A DNA stretch of 64,000 nucleotides, from positions 5,270,001-5,334,000 of the forward strand of contig JAWHQI010000185.1 of assembly GCA_033032865.1 (NCBI GenBank), given 5' to 3'. The notes below the pieces were generated by a model, which saw only the letters and a program-made list of their open reading frames with translations, was not told the DNA's origin and made no database searches. This DNA is from Dactylorhiza incarnata (taxonomy: Eukaryota > Streptophyta > Magnoliopsida > Asparagales > Orchidaceae). The first letter of the stretch is position 1, and every line of letters begins with the position of its first letter. Shown here one piece after another: positions 33,590 to 45,177 of the stretch. The translations under genes and the position numbers were made by a program.

Positions 33590-34055
33590 ACGCCCCTGGA
33601 CACGCCCGTGTCCAAGGGTGTGTTCACTAATCCCTAACATTTTCATCTCTCTGTTCAAACATCAAGACACGCCCTTGGTCACGCCCGTGACCGAGGCTGT
33701 GTACATGGTCACGCCCGTGTTGGATGTGCATCCCAGATTCAAGTCACTAAAGGTTCATTCCTTCCAGAAGAATCAAGTCACGCCCGTGACCGATGCCGTG
33801 TACTTGGTCACGCCCGTGACCCAACAATTCCTTCCAGAAGAACAAGGGAAATGCCAGGTGTCACGCCCAGTTCAAGCTCTAGCCAACCGACCTAGGTCAC
33901 GCCCGTGACCTAGGCCGTGTACATGGTCACCCCCGTGTTCGTCCGAGGATTCCACTCAAACCTTCCGGATGCCTGCCTGGATCCAGCTGTTCTGACTATT
34001 CGCACCCCAAGCCGTGTCACGCCCTCAGACACGCCCGTGTCCGAGGGCGTGTAAT
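33590..34055. repeat. Array of CACGCCCGTG-centred palindromes in Ath2 5' LTR
   Basis: About nine palindromes. The core is either GTCACGCCCGTGAC or GACACGCCCGTGTC, that is, both arms change together. The first (33592-33625) and last (34018-34051) approach the 34-bp form seen in Ath1. The last ends about 18 bp before the TATA box. The 3' LTR has the array at 43060-43525. Confidence 0.93.
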
Positions 34056-34069
34056 TCCAAAATTTTGCC

Positions 34070-34078
34070 TATAAATAG
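34070..34078 (+). promoter_or_regulatory. Predicted TATA box in Ath2 5' LTR
   Basis: TATAAATAG, directly downstream of the last palindrome. The 3' LTR copy is at 43542-43550. Confidence 0.75.
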
Positions 34079-34625
34079 CCAGATTCGGCTGAGGGTGGGG
34101 GTTCAGAATTTTGAGAGCTTTTCTTGAGATTGTGATCCACTTTTGCTGTTTTCCTAGTTTTTGTGTTTAAGTAATTTTTGCACTCTTTCTCTCTCTTATT
34201 TTGTAACCTTATTTTTGATGGAAATAAAATAGGTTAGCTTGTTTTGTAATTCTCTTCTCTTGTTTGTTGGAAAGTGTGTGTGTGTTCTTCCTTTTTTTCT
34301 TCTTTCTTTCTTTTTAATTTAGTTTTTGTAATTTTTATTATTTTAATTAGATTTCTTTTTTAATTTGTGTGTGTGTGTGTATGAGAGTAGTTTTACTTAT
34401 TTGTATATTTCTTTTAATTTTAGTTGATTTCATAAGTAAGTGTGTGTGTGTATGAGAATAGATTTTGTTTTCTTTAACTTAGATTTCAATTAAAGTAAGT
34501 GTGTGTGTGTGTGTATGAGAATAGATTTTGTTTTCTTTAACTTAGATTTCATTTCAAGCAAGGGTGTGTGTGTGTAGGTGGATAAATTTTGCGCCTTTTT
34601 TGTAATTCAATAGCTTAGCTTTCAT

Positions 34626-34830
34626 TTCGTCACGCATTTATTTCCCGCCTATCCATTTGGATAGGACTCGTCACACATTTATTTCCGGCCTATCCATTTG
34701 GATAGGACTCGTCACGCATTTATTTCCCGCCTATCCATTTGGATAGGACTCGTCACGCATTTATTTCCCGCCTATCCATTTGGATAGGATTCGTCACGCA
34801 TTTTTTCCCCTCTACCTATTTGGGTAGGGA
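34626..34830. repeat. 41-bp tandem repeat with built-in hairpin in Ath2 5' LTR
   Basis: Five units of CGTCACGCATTTATTTCCCG followed by CCTATCC-ATTT-GGATAGG, a 7-bp hairpin with a 4-base loop. The last unit has CTACC-TATTT-GGGTAG, where both arms changed. Same in the 3' LTR at 44098-44303. Downstream of the TATA box, so in the RNA leader. Confidence 0.9.
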
Positions 34831-35707
34831 TCGCATTTCTTTAATTTCTGTAATTTACCGCTTTCATTTTAATTCCGTAGAGTGCGTGAGTTTTCAATTG
34901 TGCGTCTTTTGTTTTTAATATAATTGCTTTTTGCTAATTCCGCTAACCGCTCAATCACTTAAAATCGCTGTAGTTATCATTATCGCTTTATAAAACTCTA
35001 AGAAATTCTAAGCAAAACTACTTTCTATATTAACGTTTCCGTGCTTTCTCGCTTTTTATCGCAATTATCGTTAAACGCACGCCAACCTTAATTTTTGTCA
35101 TTAGTTTTTCTACAAAGCTATAAAAATCAATTCAAATCTCTTTTCGATAAAATAATAGCGCGTTCCGTAGAAGTAGAAATAATCGATATGACCTTGGAAA
35201 AATACGACCTTGATATTTCAAAAGAAATATCCTATACTACTATCGATAAGGTCCACTTGCCTTTATTGATTTTAGTCCGGATAATTATATAAACCCAAAA
35301 GCTTTCTCTCAAAAGCAAATTAAAACTCTTTTAAAAACACTTAGAAAATTATTGCAACAAACCTTTGGTTGTTGCAACTAGCTCAAGGTAAAAGAGGTTT
35401 TAAAAAAGGAAACTATCATTTACAAAATTTTTGCAACAACATAACATATTCAAAAAGCTTTCAACTTTCATTTCAACATAAGCCTTTCAAACCCTTTATC
35501 TACTTAGCTTTTGGCGACGCGGCCAAAGAGTAATCGTCAATATTTCGAAAGAGGAAAAGGCCATTACTTCTATCTTTCGATAGGATAACGGGTAATTCCT
35601 CGAAGTAGAATTACTCGCGGGACTGTTCGAAAATGTCCGCCTAAGGTTAAAGTCTAAAGAAAGAAAGAGATTTTCTAAAAAGTTAAATTCTAAACGTATC
35701 AAGTTTT

Positions 35708-35725
35708 TGGCGCCGTTGCCGGGGA
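35708..35725 (+). other. Ath2 primer binding site (Asp-tRNA type)
   Basis: TGGCGCCGTTGCCGGGGA, six bases after the LTR; the standard Athila primer site. Confidence 0.95.
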
Positions 35726-36241
35726 CTTGTGTCGTTATTTTGAAATAGGAAACGCTATTAATTTTATCTTATATTTCACCTCTCTATCAATTATATATTT
35801 TTCTTTCATCTTAAAAACAACAAAAAAAATTAATTAAGAAAAAAAAAACTATCTAAGAAAAAGGAAAATCCAAAATCTTCAAAAAATATTGATATCTCTT
35901 TTCCTTTTTTTGCTTTCCCTCTTATAAACGCATATTTGCAAAATTTAAAACCTTTTGCAATTATAAACCTTTTGCATATATATATTTACAAACATATATA
36001 TATATGTTCATATAAAACCAAACCAAACAAAACCTTAAAAATTACCCAAAAAAATATATATAGCGATATTTTCTACCTATGAAAAGAAAATCAAAAAATA
36101 TATTTTCCCCCTCTTTCTTTCTTTCCTTCTTTTTCTTCCTTGTAAAAATATTTCCAAAACAAAAACATCAAAAAAAAAATCTATAAAAAGAACAAAAAAC
36201 TCTTTCTTCCAAAAAAATTATTATTAATTAAAGAATAGTTT
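35726..36241 (+). other. Ath2 untranslated leader
   Basis: Very A/T-rich, many homopolymer runs, no coding content. The first good ATG is at 36242. Confidence 0.6.
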
Positions 36242-38340
36242 ATGACCCGAGGAGAATCTTCAGATAATCCAATTTTACCTTTTGATCCCGAAATTGAGCG
36301 CACGCTTCTCGAGCGCCGCCGATCTCGTAATCAAAATCTACAAATAGATCCCGAAGAATCCGTCGGCGATATACATATAGGCGTGATGGGCGATCCTAAT
36401 CTAAATGCGGACCCACAGCGGACCATGGCCTATTATGCTAGGCCAAATTTAGAGGATATAGGATCGAGCGTCACCCGCCCCGCGGTAGCTAATAATAATT
36501 TCGAAATCAAATCCAGCATAATTCAAATGGTACAACAGTCGATTCAGTTCGACGGTTTGCCAGATTAGGACCCAAACCAACACCTTTCAATTTTTTTCGA
36601 AATTTGCGACACCTTCAAGATTAATGGCGTCAGCGATGACGCCATTCGCTTGCGCTTATTTCCCTTTTCCCTGTGGACAAAGGCTAAATCGTGGTTGACT
36701 TCTCTTCCGAGAGGGTCCATAACCACGTGGGCCGAATTGACGGAGAATTTTCTAACTAAATATTTTCCTCCGTCAAAAACCGCTAAATTACGCACGGATA
36801 TAGCCTCCTTCATTCAATTCGATTCCGAGTCTCTCTACGAGACTTGGGAGCGATTTAAGGAATGCCTGCGTAGGTGTCCTCATCACGCGCTACCAACTTG
36901 GCTACAGGTACAAACATTCAATAACGGCTTGAATTTCTCAACGAGACAGATGATCGACGCAGCCGCCGGGGGAACGTTAAACAACAAAACCCCGGAGGCC
37001 GCTCAAACTCTGATCGAAGAAATGGCCATGAACGCATACCAGTGGAATGTGCCAAGGTCGCGTACTAATAAATCGGCTGGTCTTTTTGAAGTGGATGCCA
37101 CTACTTACTTAACCTCGCAGGTAGAGCGGCTAAGTAAGCAAGTGGCGGAGATGACTGCTTCCTCCTCCACTCCCGCTTGGGCTAATAATCCTAATAATAA
37201 TAATAATAATAATTTTAATAATCCTAATAATAATTTTAATACTCATAATAATAATTATAATCTAAATAATAATAATAATATCGAGGAGTCGGTGGAGTAC
37301 GTTGGAAATCAAGTGCGGGCGCCCTTCAATCCTAATAACAACCCTTATAGTAATAACTATAATCTGGGTTGGAGGAGCCACCCAAACTTCTCCTAGAGTA
37401 ATCCTAACAACGCGCAACTCCCTCCACCGGCGATCCCGCAAGGATTTCCGCAAGGATATCCCCAAGGATTTCAGCAGGGCTTTCCGCCTCCGCCTCCAAA
37501 ACCTACTCCGCTCGAGGAGAGTTTTACAAAATACATAGCATCCAACGAGGCAAATATCCGGAATATAACCATATCGCTAAAAAATTTAGAAATGCAGGTT
37601 GGACAGCTCGCTAAAATGATCTCCGAGCGGCCACTTGGAGCATTGCCAGGAAACTCGGAGCAGAACCCGCGTGAAAATGCCCACGCCATTACCCTTCGCA
37701 GCGGCAGGGAGGTCGACTCCCAATTGCGGGTTGAGCGTCAGGTAACTGTTTCGCCTCCGACCCCTCCACCCTCGTCTTCAATTTTAGTAGATAAGGAAAA
37801 AACATTAGCGCCGGGTGTTTCGAGCCCACAAATTCCTTACCCCGCAAAAATTAATAAAGAGAAGGAGGACGAACATTATCAAAAAATTTTATGAATATTA
37901 AAACAAATTCAAATTAACGTCCCCTTCTGCGAGGCACTCTCTCAGATGCCGAAATATGCGAAATACCTTAAGGAGCTCCTTTCTAATAAAAAGAAGCTCG
38001 AGGGTATTTCGCGTGTTTCATTAAATGTGGAATGCTCGGCGGTCCTACTTAATAAATTGCCGCCAAAACTAAATGACCCGGGAAGGTTTTCCATCCCGTG
38101 CCTTTTTGGCAATTTATTAATAAAATACGCCCTAGCGGACCTGGGAGCGAGCATTAATTTAATGCCCTTCTCCCTCTTTAAAAAACTAGATTTGGGTGTT
38201 CCCACCACAATGAAAATGAGCATCCCACTCGCGGATCGCTCGATAAAATATCCTATTCATGTCGTGCCAAAAAAGGGCGGTCTAACGGTAGTGGCGAATC
38301 AAAACAACAAATTAATTCCAACCCGTACTGTTACAGGTTA
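36242..38340 (+). pseudogene. Ath2 gag and protease
   Basis: Starts at ATG 36242 (MTRGESSDNPILPF) and stays in one frame with stops at about 36566 (TAG), 37394 (TAG), 37892 (TGA) and 38339 (TAG). Gag core: FFEICDTFKING, RLRLFPFSLWTKAKSWL, TWERFKECLRRCPHH, MIDAAAGGTL, all typical of Athila gag. An Asn-rich stretch follows (37190-37280), then a coiled stretch with MQVGQLAKMISERPLG. Protease active site in the form LADLGASINLMP near 38135. Shortly after (near 38255) the sequence jumps from the protease region to the segment before RT motif 1, so several hundred bases are missing. Not functional. Confidence 0.88.
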
Positions 38341-38344
38341 GCGG

Positions 38345-38600
38345 GTGTGCATCGATTACCGAAAATTAAATGATGCCACCCGAAAAGACCACTTTCCGTT
38401 GCCGTTTATCGATCAAATTCTGGAGCGACTTTCGGGTCATCCATATTATTGTTTTCTCGATGGTCTTTCGGGGTTTTTACAAATTCCTATCTCCCCCGAA
38501 GACCAGGAGAAAACTACCTTTACGTGCCCCTTCGGTACCTTCGCATACTGAAGGATGTCGTTCGGACTCTGCAATGCGCCCGCTACATTCCTGGAGAAGG
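38345..38600 (+). pseudogene. Ath2 reverse transcriptase, truncated
   Basis: Contains [17 protein letters not shown], the first catalytic Asp region ([12 protein letters not shown]) and [10 protein letters not shown], interrupted by a TGA near 38540. Directly after PATF it meets a copy of a segment from the RNase H connection region: a 27-bp stretch starting CCTGGAGAAGGAATCTCC stands at about 38590 and again at about 38644. The catalytic DD box and the rest of the palm and thumb are absent, so this cannot be an active polymerase. Confidence 0.88.
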
Positions 38601-39846
38601 AATCTCCATTTATTTTTCTAAAATAACAAAACCGCTAACCCACCTCCTGGAGAAGGAATCTCCATTTATTTTTGATAACGCGTGCGTAGAGGCATTTGAA
38701 CTTATAAAAGAAAAACTTATCCATTCTCCCTTTCTGGTGGCGCCCGATTGGCCCCTTCCGTTTGAGATTATGTGCGACGCGAGCGATATAGCGGTAGGGG
38801 CTGTATTACGCCAACGCATAAATAAATATTTTCATCCTATCTATTACGCATCCCGCACGCTCACGGCCGCACAGGCTAATTACACGACCACGGAAAAGGA
38901 ACTCCTTGCCGTCGTCTTCGCCATCGATAAGTTTAGGCCCTACGTCACGCTTTCAAAAATTATAGTATTTACCGACCACTCCGCCCTAAAATATTTATTA
39001 GATAAAATAGATGATAAGCCCCGCCTTCTTCGATGGATCCTCCTATTACAAGAATTTGATTTAGAGATCCGGGATAAGAAGGGGGCCGAAAATTTAGCGG
39101 CCGACCACCTCTCTCGTTTAGAGCGCCCGATCACGGAAGCGCTCGTCGAACCGAAAATCGATGATCGATTTCCCGAGGAGCGTCTTTTAACTTTAAATAA
39201 TTTGAAAACTTCTTCCACACCTTGGTTCGCGGACTACGCCAACTATTTAGTTGTGCGGGTGCTTCCAAAAGACTTTTCAAAACAGCAAAAGAAGAAATTC
39301 TTTTCTGATTTGAAAAACTACTTTTGGGAGGACCCTTTCCTATTTCGCGTTTGCGCAGACCAAGTCGTTCGAAGATGCGTATCGAGCGAGGAGGGTGCGC
39401 AAATATTGCGGCACTTCCACGAGGGGCCGGCCGGGGGGCATTATCAAGCCAACCGGACCGCGCAGAAGGCACTGGAGGCGGGCTTTTATTGGCCCGCTCT
39501 CTTCAAAGACGCTCACACTTTTGTGAGCGCATGCGATAGCTGTCAACGGTCGGGTAACATCTCTCGTCGTGACGAGATGCCCCAAAATTTTTATTTAGAA
39601 TGCGAGATTTTCGATTTATGGGGCATAGATTTCATAGGCCCCCTACCTCCTTCATATACAAATCGCTACATTTTAGTGGCGGTCGACTACGTATCTAGGT
39701 GGGCGGAAGCGCAAGCTCTCCCCACCAACGATGTGAGAGTCGTCGTCAAATTCCTAAAAAAATTATTTTCTCGCTTCGGTACGCCCCGTGCGATAGTTAG
39801 TGATAGGGGTACGCACTTTTGCAATGCCAGTTTGCAAAAACATTAA
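38601..39846 (+). pseudogene. Ath2 RNase H and integrase N-terminal part
   Basis: Open in a different frame from the RT fragment. RNase [18 protein letters not shown] (first Asp), [13 protein letters not shown] (Glu), [12 protein letters not shown] (Asp), then the AADHLSRLE end. Integrase zinc finger: [11 protein letters not shown] with CDSCQRSG (39412-39552). DDE core: first Asp in WGIDFIGP (about 39622), second in IVSDRGTHF (about 39802). A frameshift after THFCNAS near 39830 ends this frame; the remainder is at 39819-40505. Most complete coding part of Ath2. Confidence 0.9.
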
Positions 39847-40505
39847 CCAAATATGGCGTTACGCATAAGCTCTCCACCGCCTATCACCCCCAAACGAGTG
39901 GCCAAGTGGAGGTAGTAAATCGAGAAATTAAGCGAATATTAGAAAAAACCGTTTCCACTAATAGGAAGGATTGGGCAATTAAATTAGACGACGCATTGTG
40001 GGCATATCGTACGGCGTACAAGACTGCAATCGGTTGTACGCCTTATCGATTAGTCTACGGCAAGGCGTGTCATTTGCCCGTAGAATTAGAGCACCGCGCT
40101 TTTTGGGCGTTAAAACTTTTAAATCTCGATCATATTTTAACCGCCGAAAACTGGAAATTCCAATTAAACGAACTCGATGAATGGCGTGCGAACGCCTACG
40201 AGAGTAATAAATTTTACAAGGAACGCACTAAATTTTACCACGACTGAAAATTTAAATTTCCAAAATCATTTGCGCCGGGCGATCTCGTCCTCCTATATAA
40301 TTCACGTCTTCGTCTTTTTCCGGGGAAACTAAAATCCCGTTGGTCCGGCCCCTTTCAAGTGAAAGAGGTTTGGCCATACGGAACCGTCCTTATAACCCAC
40401 CCGGAAAAAGGCGACGTAAAAGTTAACGGTCACCGACTAAAACTCTACCACGCGGGGGATCAACTGGGAGGGAAGCTAAATTCCATACCCCTCCCCCACC
40501 TCTAA
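39819..40505 (+). pseudogene. Ath2 integrase C-terminal part
   Basis: Carries the catalytic Glu in [15 protein letters not shown] (about 39910), the helix with [12 protein letters not shown], and after an in-frame TGA at 40245-40247 a basic domain with [21 protein letters not shown] and the GPF motif ([15 protein letters not shown]), ending at TAA 40503-40505. No chromodomain, as expected for Athila. Confidence 0.88.
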
Positions 40506-42880
40506 AAAGATTGTACCCCGCCAACGTGTCAAGCTACGAGACGGTAAACAAAGCGCTCGTGGGAGGCACCCCTATATTTATCTCATTACGCTCTTCTTTT
40601 TATTGTTCTTATTTACATAAAAAAACAACAAATGATGAAATAAATTTTAATTTCAAAACAAAAAACTTAAACAAAAATATAATTAATAATAATAAATAAT
40701 AATAATAAAACAAAATGAAAAATAATATTAATAACTATGCATATTTTAAATTATCATTCTTTTTCCAAAAATAAACATAAAACAAAATAAAATAATGCAA
40801 AAACTTTAAAACAAAAATCAAAAAGAATTTTGGGAATTTTAAGATAAGATAATAGGAAGTTTCTCAAAGTAGGATTACTCGATAGACCCGAGAGGGGATT
40901 TTTGTCGATATTTCGAAACGAGAAAACCCCGTTGCTTTTACCTTTTTATTCCTCTTATTTCTTCCTTGCTTTTTATCTTAAAGCTTTTTCTTTATTTACT
41001 TTATTTTATCTTTCTTAAAATTTTGATATATTTTAAAACATGCATATTTCAAAATTAAAACAAAAAAAAATATAATATAAATAATAAAATAAAAATGATG
41101 ATAAAAATTTATTTTTATCATACCCCAAAAAAAATATGATCACATATATACTTTTAACTTCTTTTATACGTATTTTATTCGTGTTTTGTACATTTCGGAA
41201 AACTAAAATAAACCAAAAAACAATTTTGTATATATTCGTGGAGTTCCTTTTTATTTTGTAACTATTCTTGTATATATTTTATCTATTTTGTAATTAAATC
41301 TTCACATTTTTGTAAATATTTTCGTTCCTCACACTTAACTTCAACATTGAGGACAATGTTGGCTTTAAGTATGGGGGCGCGTTTTCTCTCTTTTTATTTC
41401 TTGTAAATATTTTTATCCCTTTCTTTAAAAAGAAAAAAAAAATTTACAACATACCAAAACTTGTTATAACATACCTAAAGTTGTTACAACAACTTTATCC
41501 CTCTCCCTTTATTCCTCTTTTCATTTTGTAAATTTGTTATGTAAATATATATAACTAAAATTAAAACCCCCTAAAAAAATTATTAATTAACTTAGAAAAA
41601 AAAAACAAAAATATTTTTTCATATAAATGTTTTATTTTTATTGTTCCTTTTGTATATAAAAAAAATCCTTATATAAAAATCAAAAATATATGATGAAAAA
41701 TTTCATTAAAATCCCAAAAAAAAATTCATATTTGTATTTTTACTTTTCTTTCTTTTCTTTTCATTAAGTATTTATGTATTTTGTATAATCAAAATCTTAA
41801 AAACTCAAAATTTTTTTTTGAAAAACTTATCAAAAAAAATAAAAAAAAATATAAAATAAAAACCCTACTTAGCTTTTTGTTATTTCCACGGCTAGGCTAG
41901 GTTTATCTTTAAGCGTTTTTACTGTTTTTGATTTACTAAAACAATTTTATTTATTTCATAGTTTGAAAAATTTAAATCGAGGAATTTTCTGTAGTAAAGA
42001 AAATCTTGCGATCTTAATTTAATTTGAGAACAGAATTTTTAGCACTATCTCGGGTTTACCCTAAATAGATTCCTTTTTTGTATTATATTGGCAAACCATC
42101 TTTAGATTCAATTATTCTAACTCTAAACTTGTGAAACTTTAGGAATGTTTTTAATCTACTAAACTTGCTCTCAAAAATCTTTTTTTATTAATCTAGAATT
42201 TCTCTTGAAACACCCCTTAGCTTGGCATAAAAATAATAAAAGTAGGAGTTTTAAAAGAAATCTTGTGTCAATGCGAATAAAAAGATTCCGTAAACACAGG
42301 CACCCAATATTGTTAAAAGAAATCCCGTGTCAATGGGAATAAAAAAATAAAATTCCGTAAACACGGGCATTGGGTTAAGTTTAGAAAAGATTTCAATTAT
42401 CCCGCGTAAACCAACGCTGAGAATCAAAGCAAAACCACCAAAAAGGTGGGGTGAGAGGATAAAGTCCATCACCCCTAAATCCAAGAACTCTTCTTTTTGC
42501 CAAGGCTACCTTTTTTCCCTACCCCTTAGCCAATAAAATTGTACCTAGATTTTAATTTAAAAAAGTTTGGGAGAGCATAATTAGTAGGCTTTATTTATTC
42601 TTAAAAACTTTCTTAAAAAAGTTAAAGTTTTATATAATTCTATTCTAATTAAAAGGTACCAAAGACTGCAATAATCGACGCTATTTAGCTAACTTTAGAA
42701 GTCTCGCTAAAAATATTTCGCTCTTTTTAAATTACTTTCATAGTTTTGGACTTACCTCTTTATATACCCTAAATTTATTTCGATCTTACTTTTGATTTAA
42801 TAAAAACTTTAGTAAATTAGAAATTTTATTAAACGTCTTATAGGTATCCCTTACTTTTGCCCTGGAATAGCAAAAGCTTA
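40506..42880 (+). other. Ath2 non-coding 3' tail
   Basis: No ORF of interest; the ATHILA-type ORF is absent. Conserved points: GGTAAACAAAGCGCTCGTGG at about 40543, with a counterpart in Ath3; the dyad AACATT-GAGGAC-AATGTT (41343-41360) followed by TTTAAGTATGGGGG (41364-41377), a purine tract like the one at the LTR. The rest is A/T homopolymer-rich. Confidence 0.7.
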
Positions 42881-42894
42881 AGTATGGGGGTGTT
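42881..42894 (+). other. Ath2 polypurine tract
   Basis: AGTATGGGGGTGTT directly before the 3' LTR. Confidence 0.85.
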
Positions 42895-45172
42895 TGATGA
42901 ATAGTAATTATACGTGTTTTTCTGTATAGTTTTTAGTGTATTTTTGCTTAGAGTTATAAATAATCTATGTAATTAAATAAACAAATTGTTTGTTTTTGTT
43001 ATTTTGACTTTTAACTAAGTTTTATGTTAATCTGATAAACTTTCTGTCTTTTTGTTAAGACACGCCCTCGGACACGCCCGTGTCCAAGGGCGTGTTCACT
43101 AATCCCTAACATTTTCATCTCTCTGTTCAAACATCAAGACACGCCCTTGGTCACGCCCGTGACCGAGGCCGTGTACATGGTCACACCCGTGTTGGATGTA
43201 CATCCCAGATTCAAGTCACTAAAGGTTCATTCCTTCCAGAAGAATCAAGTCACGCCCGTGACCGATGCCGTGTACTTGGTCACGCCCGTGACCCAACAAT
43301 TCCTTCCAGAAGAACAAAGGACACGCCAGGTGTCACGCGCAGTTCAAGCTCCAGCCAACCGACCTAGGTCACGCCCGTGACCTAGGCCGTGTACATGGTC
43401 ACGCCCGTGTTCGTCCGAGGATTCCACTCAAACCTTCCAGATGCCTGCCTGGATCCAGCTGTTCTGACTATTCGCACCCCAAGCCGTGCCACGCCCTCAG
43501 ACACGCCCGTGTCCGAGGGCGTGTAATTCCAAAATTTTGCTTATAAATAGCCAGATTCGGCTGAGGGTGGGGGTTCAGAATTTTGAGAGCTTTTCTTGAG
43601 ATTGTGATCCACTTTTGTTGTTTTCCTAGTTTTTGTGTTTAAGTAATTTTTGCACTCTTTCTCTAGCTTGTTTTGTAACCTTATTTTTGATGGAAATAAA
43701 ATAGGTTAGCTTGTTTTGTAATTCTCTTCTCTTGTTTGTTGGAAAGTGTGTGTATGTGTTCTTCCTTTTTTTCTTCTTTCTTTCTTTTTAATTTAGTTTT
43801 TGTAATTTTTGTTATTTTAATTAGATTTCCTTTTTAATTTGTGTGTGTGTGTATGAGAGTAGTTTTACTTATTTGTATCTTTCTTTTAATTTTAGTTGAT
43901 TTCATAAGTAAGTGTGTGTGTGTATGAGAATAGATTTTGTTTTCTTTAACTTAGATTTCAATTAAAGTAAGTGTGTGTGTGTGTATGAGAATAGATTTTG
44001 TTTTCTTTAACTTAGATTTCATTTCAAGCAAGGGTGTGTGTGTGTAGGTGGATAAATTTTGCGCCTTTGTTGTAATTCAATAGCTTAGCTTTCATTTCGT
44101 CACGCATTTATTTCCCGCCTATCCATTTGGATAGGACTCGTCACACATTTATTTCCCGCCTATCCATTTGGATAGGACTCGTCACGCATTTATTTCCCGC
44201 CTATCCATTTGGATAGGACTCGTCACGCATTTATTTCCGGCCTATCCATTTGGATAGGACTCGTCACGCATTTATTTCCCCTCTACCTATTTGGGTAGGG
44301 ATCGTATTTCTTTAATTTCTGTAATTTACCGCTTTCATTTTAATTCCGTAGAGTGCGTGAGTTTTCAATTAGTGCGTCTTTTGTTTTTAATATAATTGTT
44401 TTTGCTAATTCCGCTAACCGCTCAATCGCTTAAAATCGCCGTAGTTATCATTATCGTTTTATAAAACTCTAAAAAATTCTAAGCAAAATTACTTTATAAA
44501 TTAACGTTTTCGTGCTTTCTCGCTTTTTATCGCAATTATCGTTAAGCGCACGCCAACCTTAATTTTCGTCATTAGTTTTTCTACAAAGCTATAAAAATCA
44601 ATTCAAATCTCTTTTCGATAAAATAATAGCGCGTTCCGTAGAAGTAGAAATAATCGATATGACCTTGGAAAAATACGACCTTGATATTTCAAAAGAAATA
44701 TCCTATACTACTATCGATAAGGTCCACTTGCCTTTATTGATTTTAGTCCGGATAATTATATAAACCCAAAAGCTTTCTCTCAAAAGCAAATTAAAACTCT
44801 TTTAAAAACACTTAGAAAATTATTGCAACAAACCTTTGGTTGTTGCAACTAGCTCAAGGTAAAAGAGGTTTTAAAAAAGGAAACTATCATTTACAAAATT
44901 GTTGCAACAACATAACATATTCAAAAAGCTTTCAACTTTCATTTCAACATAAGCCTTTCAAACCCTTTATCTACTTAGCTTTTGGCGACGCGGCCAAAGA
45001 GTAATCGTCGATATTTCGAAAGAGGAAAAGGTCGTTACTTCTATCTTTCGATAGGATAACGGGTAATTCCTCGAAGTAGAATTACTCGCGGGACTCTTCG
45101 AAAACGTCCGCCTAATGTTAAAGTCTAAAGAAAGAAAGAGCTTTTCTAAAAAGTTAAATTCTAAACGTATCA
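42895..45172 (+). repeat. Ath2 3' LTR (2,278 bp)
   Basis: Same length, ends and internal order as 33424-35701: palindromes 43060-43525, TATA 43542-43550, 41-bp repeats 44098-44303. Differences are single bases, many at CpG, plus small length changes in GT runs. Confidence 0.96.
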
Positions 45173-45177
45173 GAAGT
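45173..45177. repeat. Target site duplication GAAGT, right copy (Ath2)
   Basis: Matches 33419-33423; Tek1 LTR sequence resumes with TCTGTAGCTCCCTG. Confidence 0.95.

Larger units (their letters stand above)
33424..35701 (+). repeat. Ath2 5' LTR (2,278 bp)
   Basis: TGATGAATAGTAATT to AACGTATCA. In order: 160 bp of AT-rich start, palindrome array 33590-34055, TATA box 34070-34078, GT-rich leader (34260-34580), 41-bp hairpin repeats 34626-34830, then a part without repeats. A short plus-strand ORF at 35095 lies in U5 and is probably chance. Confidence 0.96.
33424..45172 (+). mobile_element. Ath2: Athila-type LTR retrotransposon inserted in Tek1 5' LTR
   Basis: Two LTRs of 2,278 bp each, TG...CA, GAAGT duplications, Asp-type primer site, gag, protease, partial RT, RNase H, integrase and a 2.4-kb non-coding tail. 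No ATHILA-type ORF remains. The central part of RT is deleted and several stops interrupt the frame, so it is defective. The LTRs differ by only a few percent by eye. Confidence 0.96.

Noticed and set aside
35095..35292. Small plus-strand ORF in Ath2 5' LTR
   Set aside because: Conserved in the other LTR only because the LTRs are copies; lies in U5 and has no recognisable domain.
40506..42880. Env-like ORF in Ath2
   Set aside because: No ORF with signal peptide or membrane segment; the 77-codon minus-strand hydrophobic ORF at 42251-42484 is isolated and in A/T-rich tail sequence.
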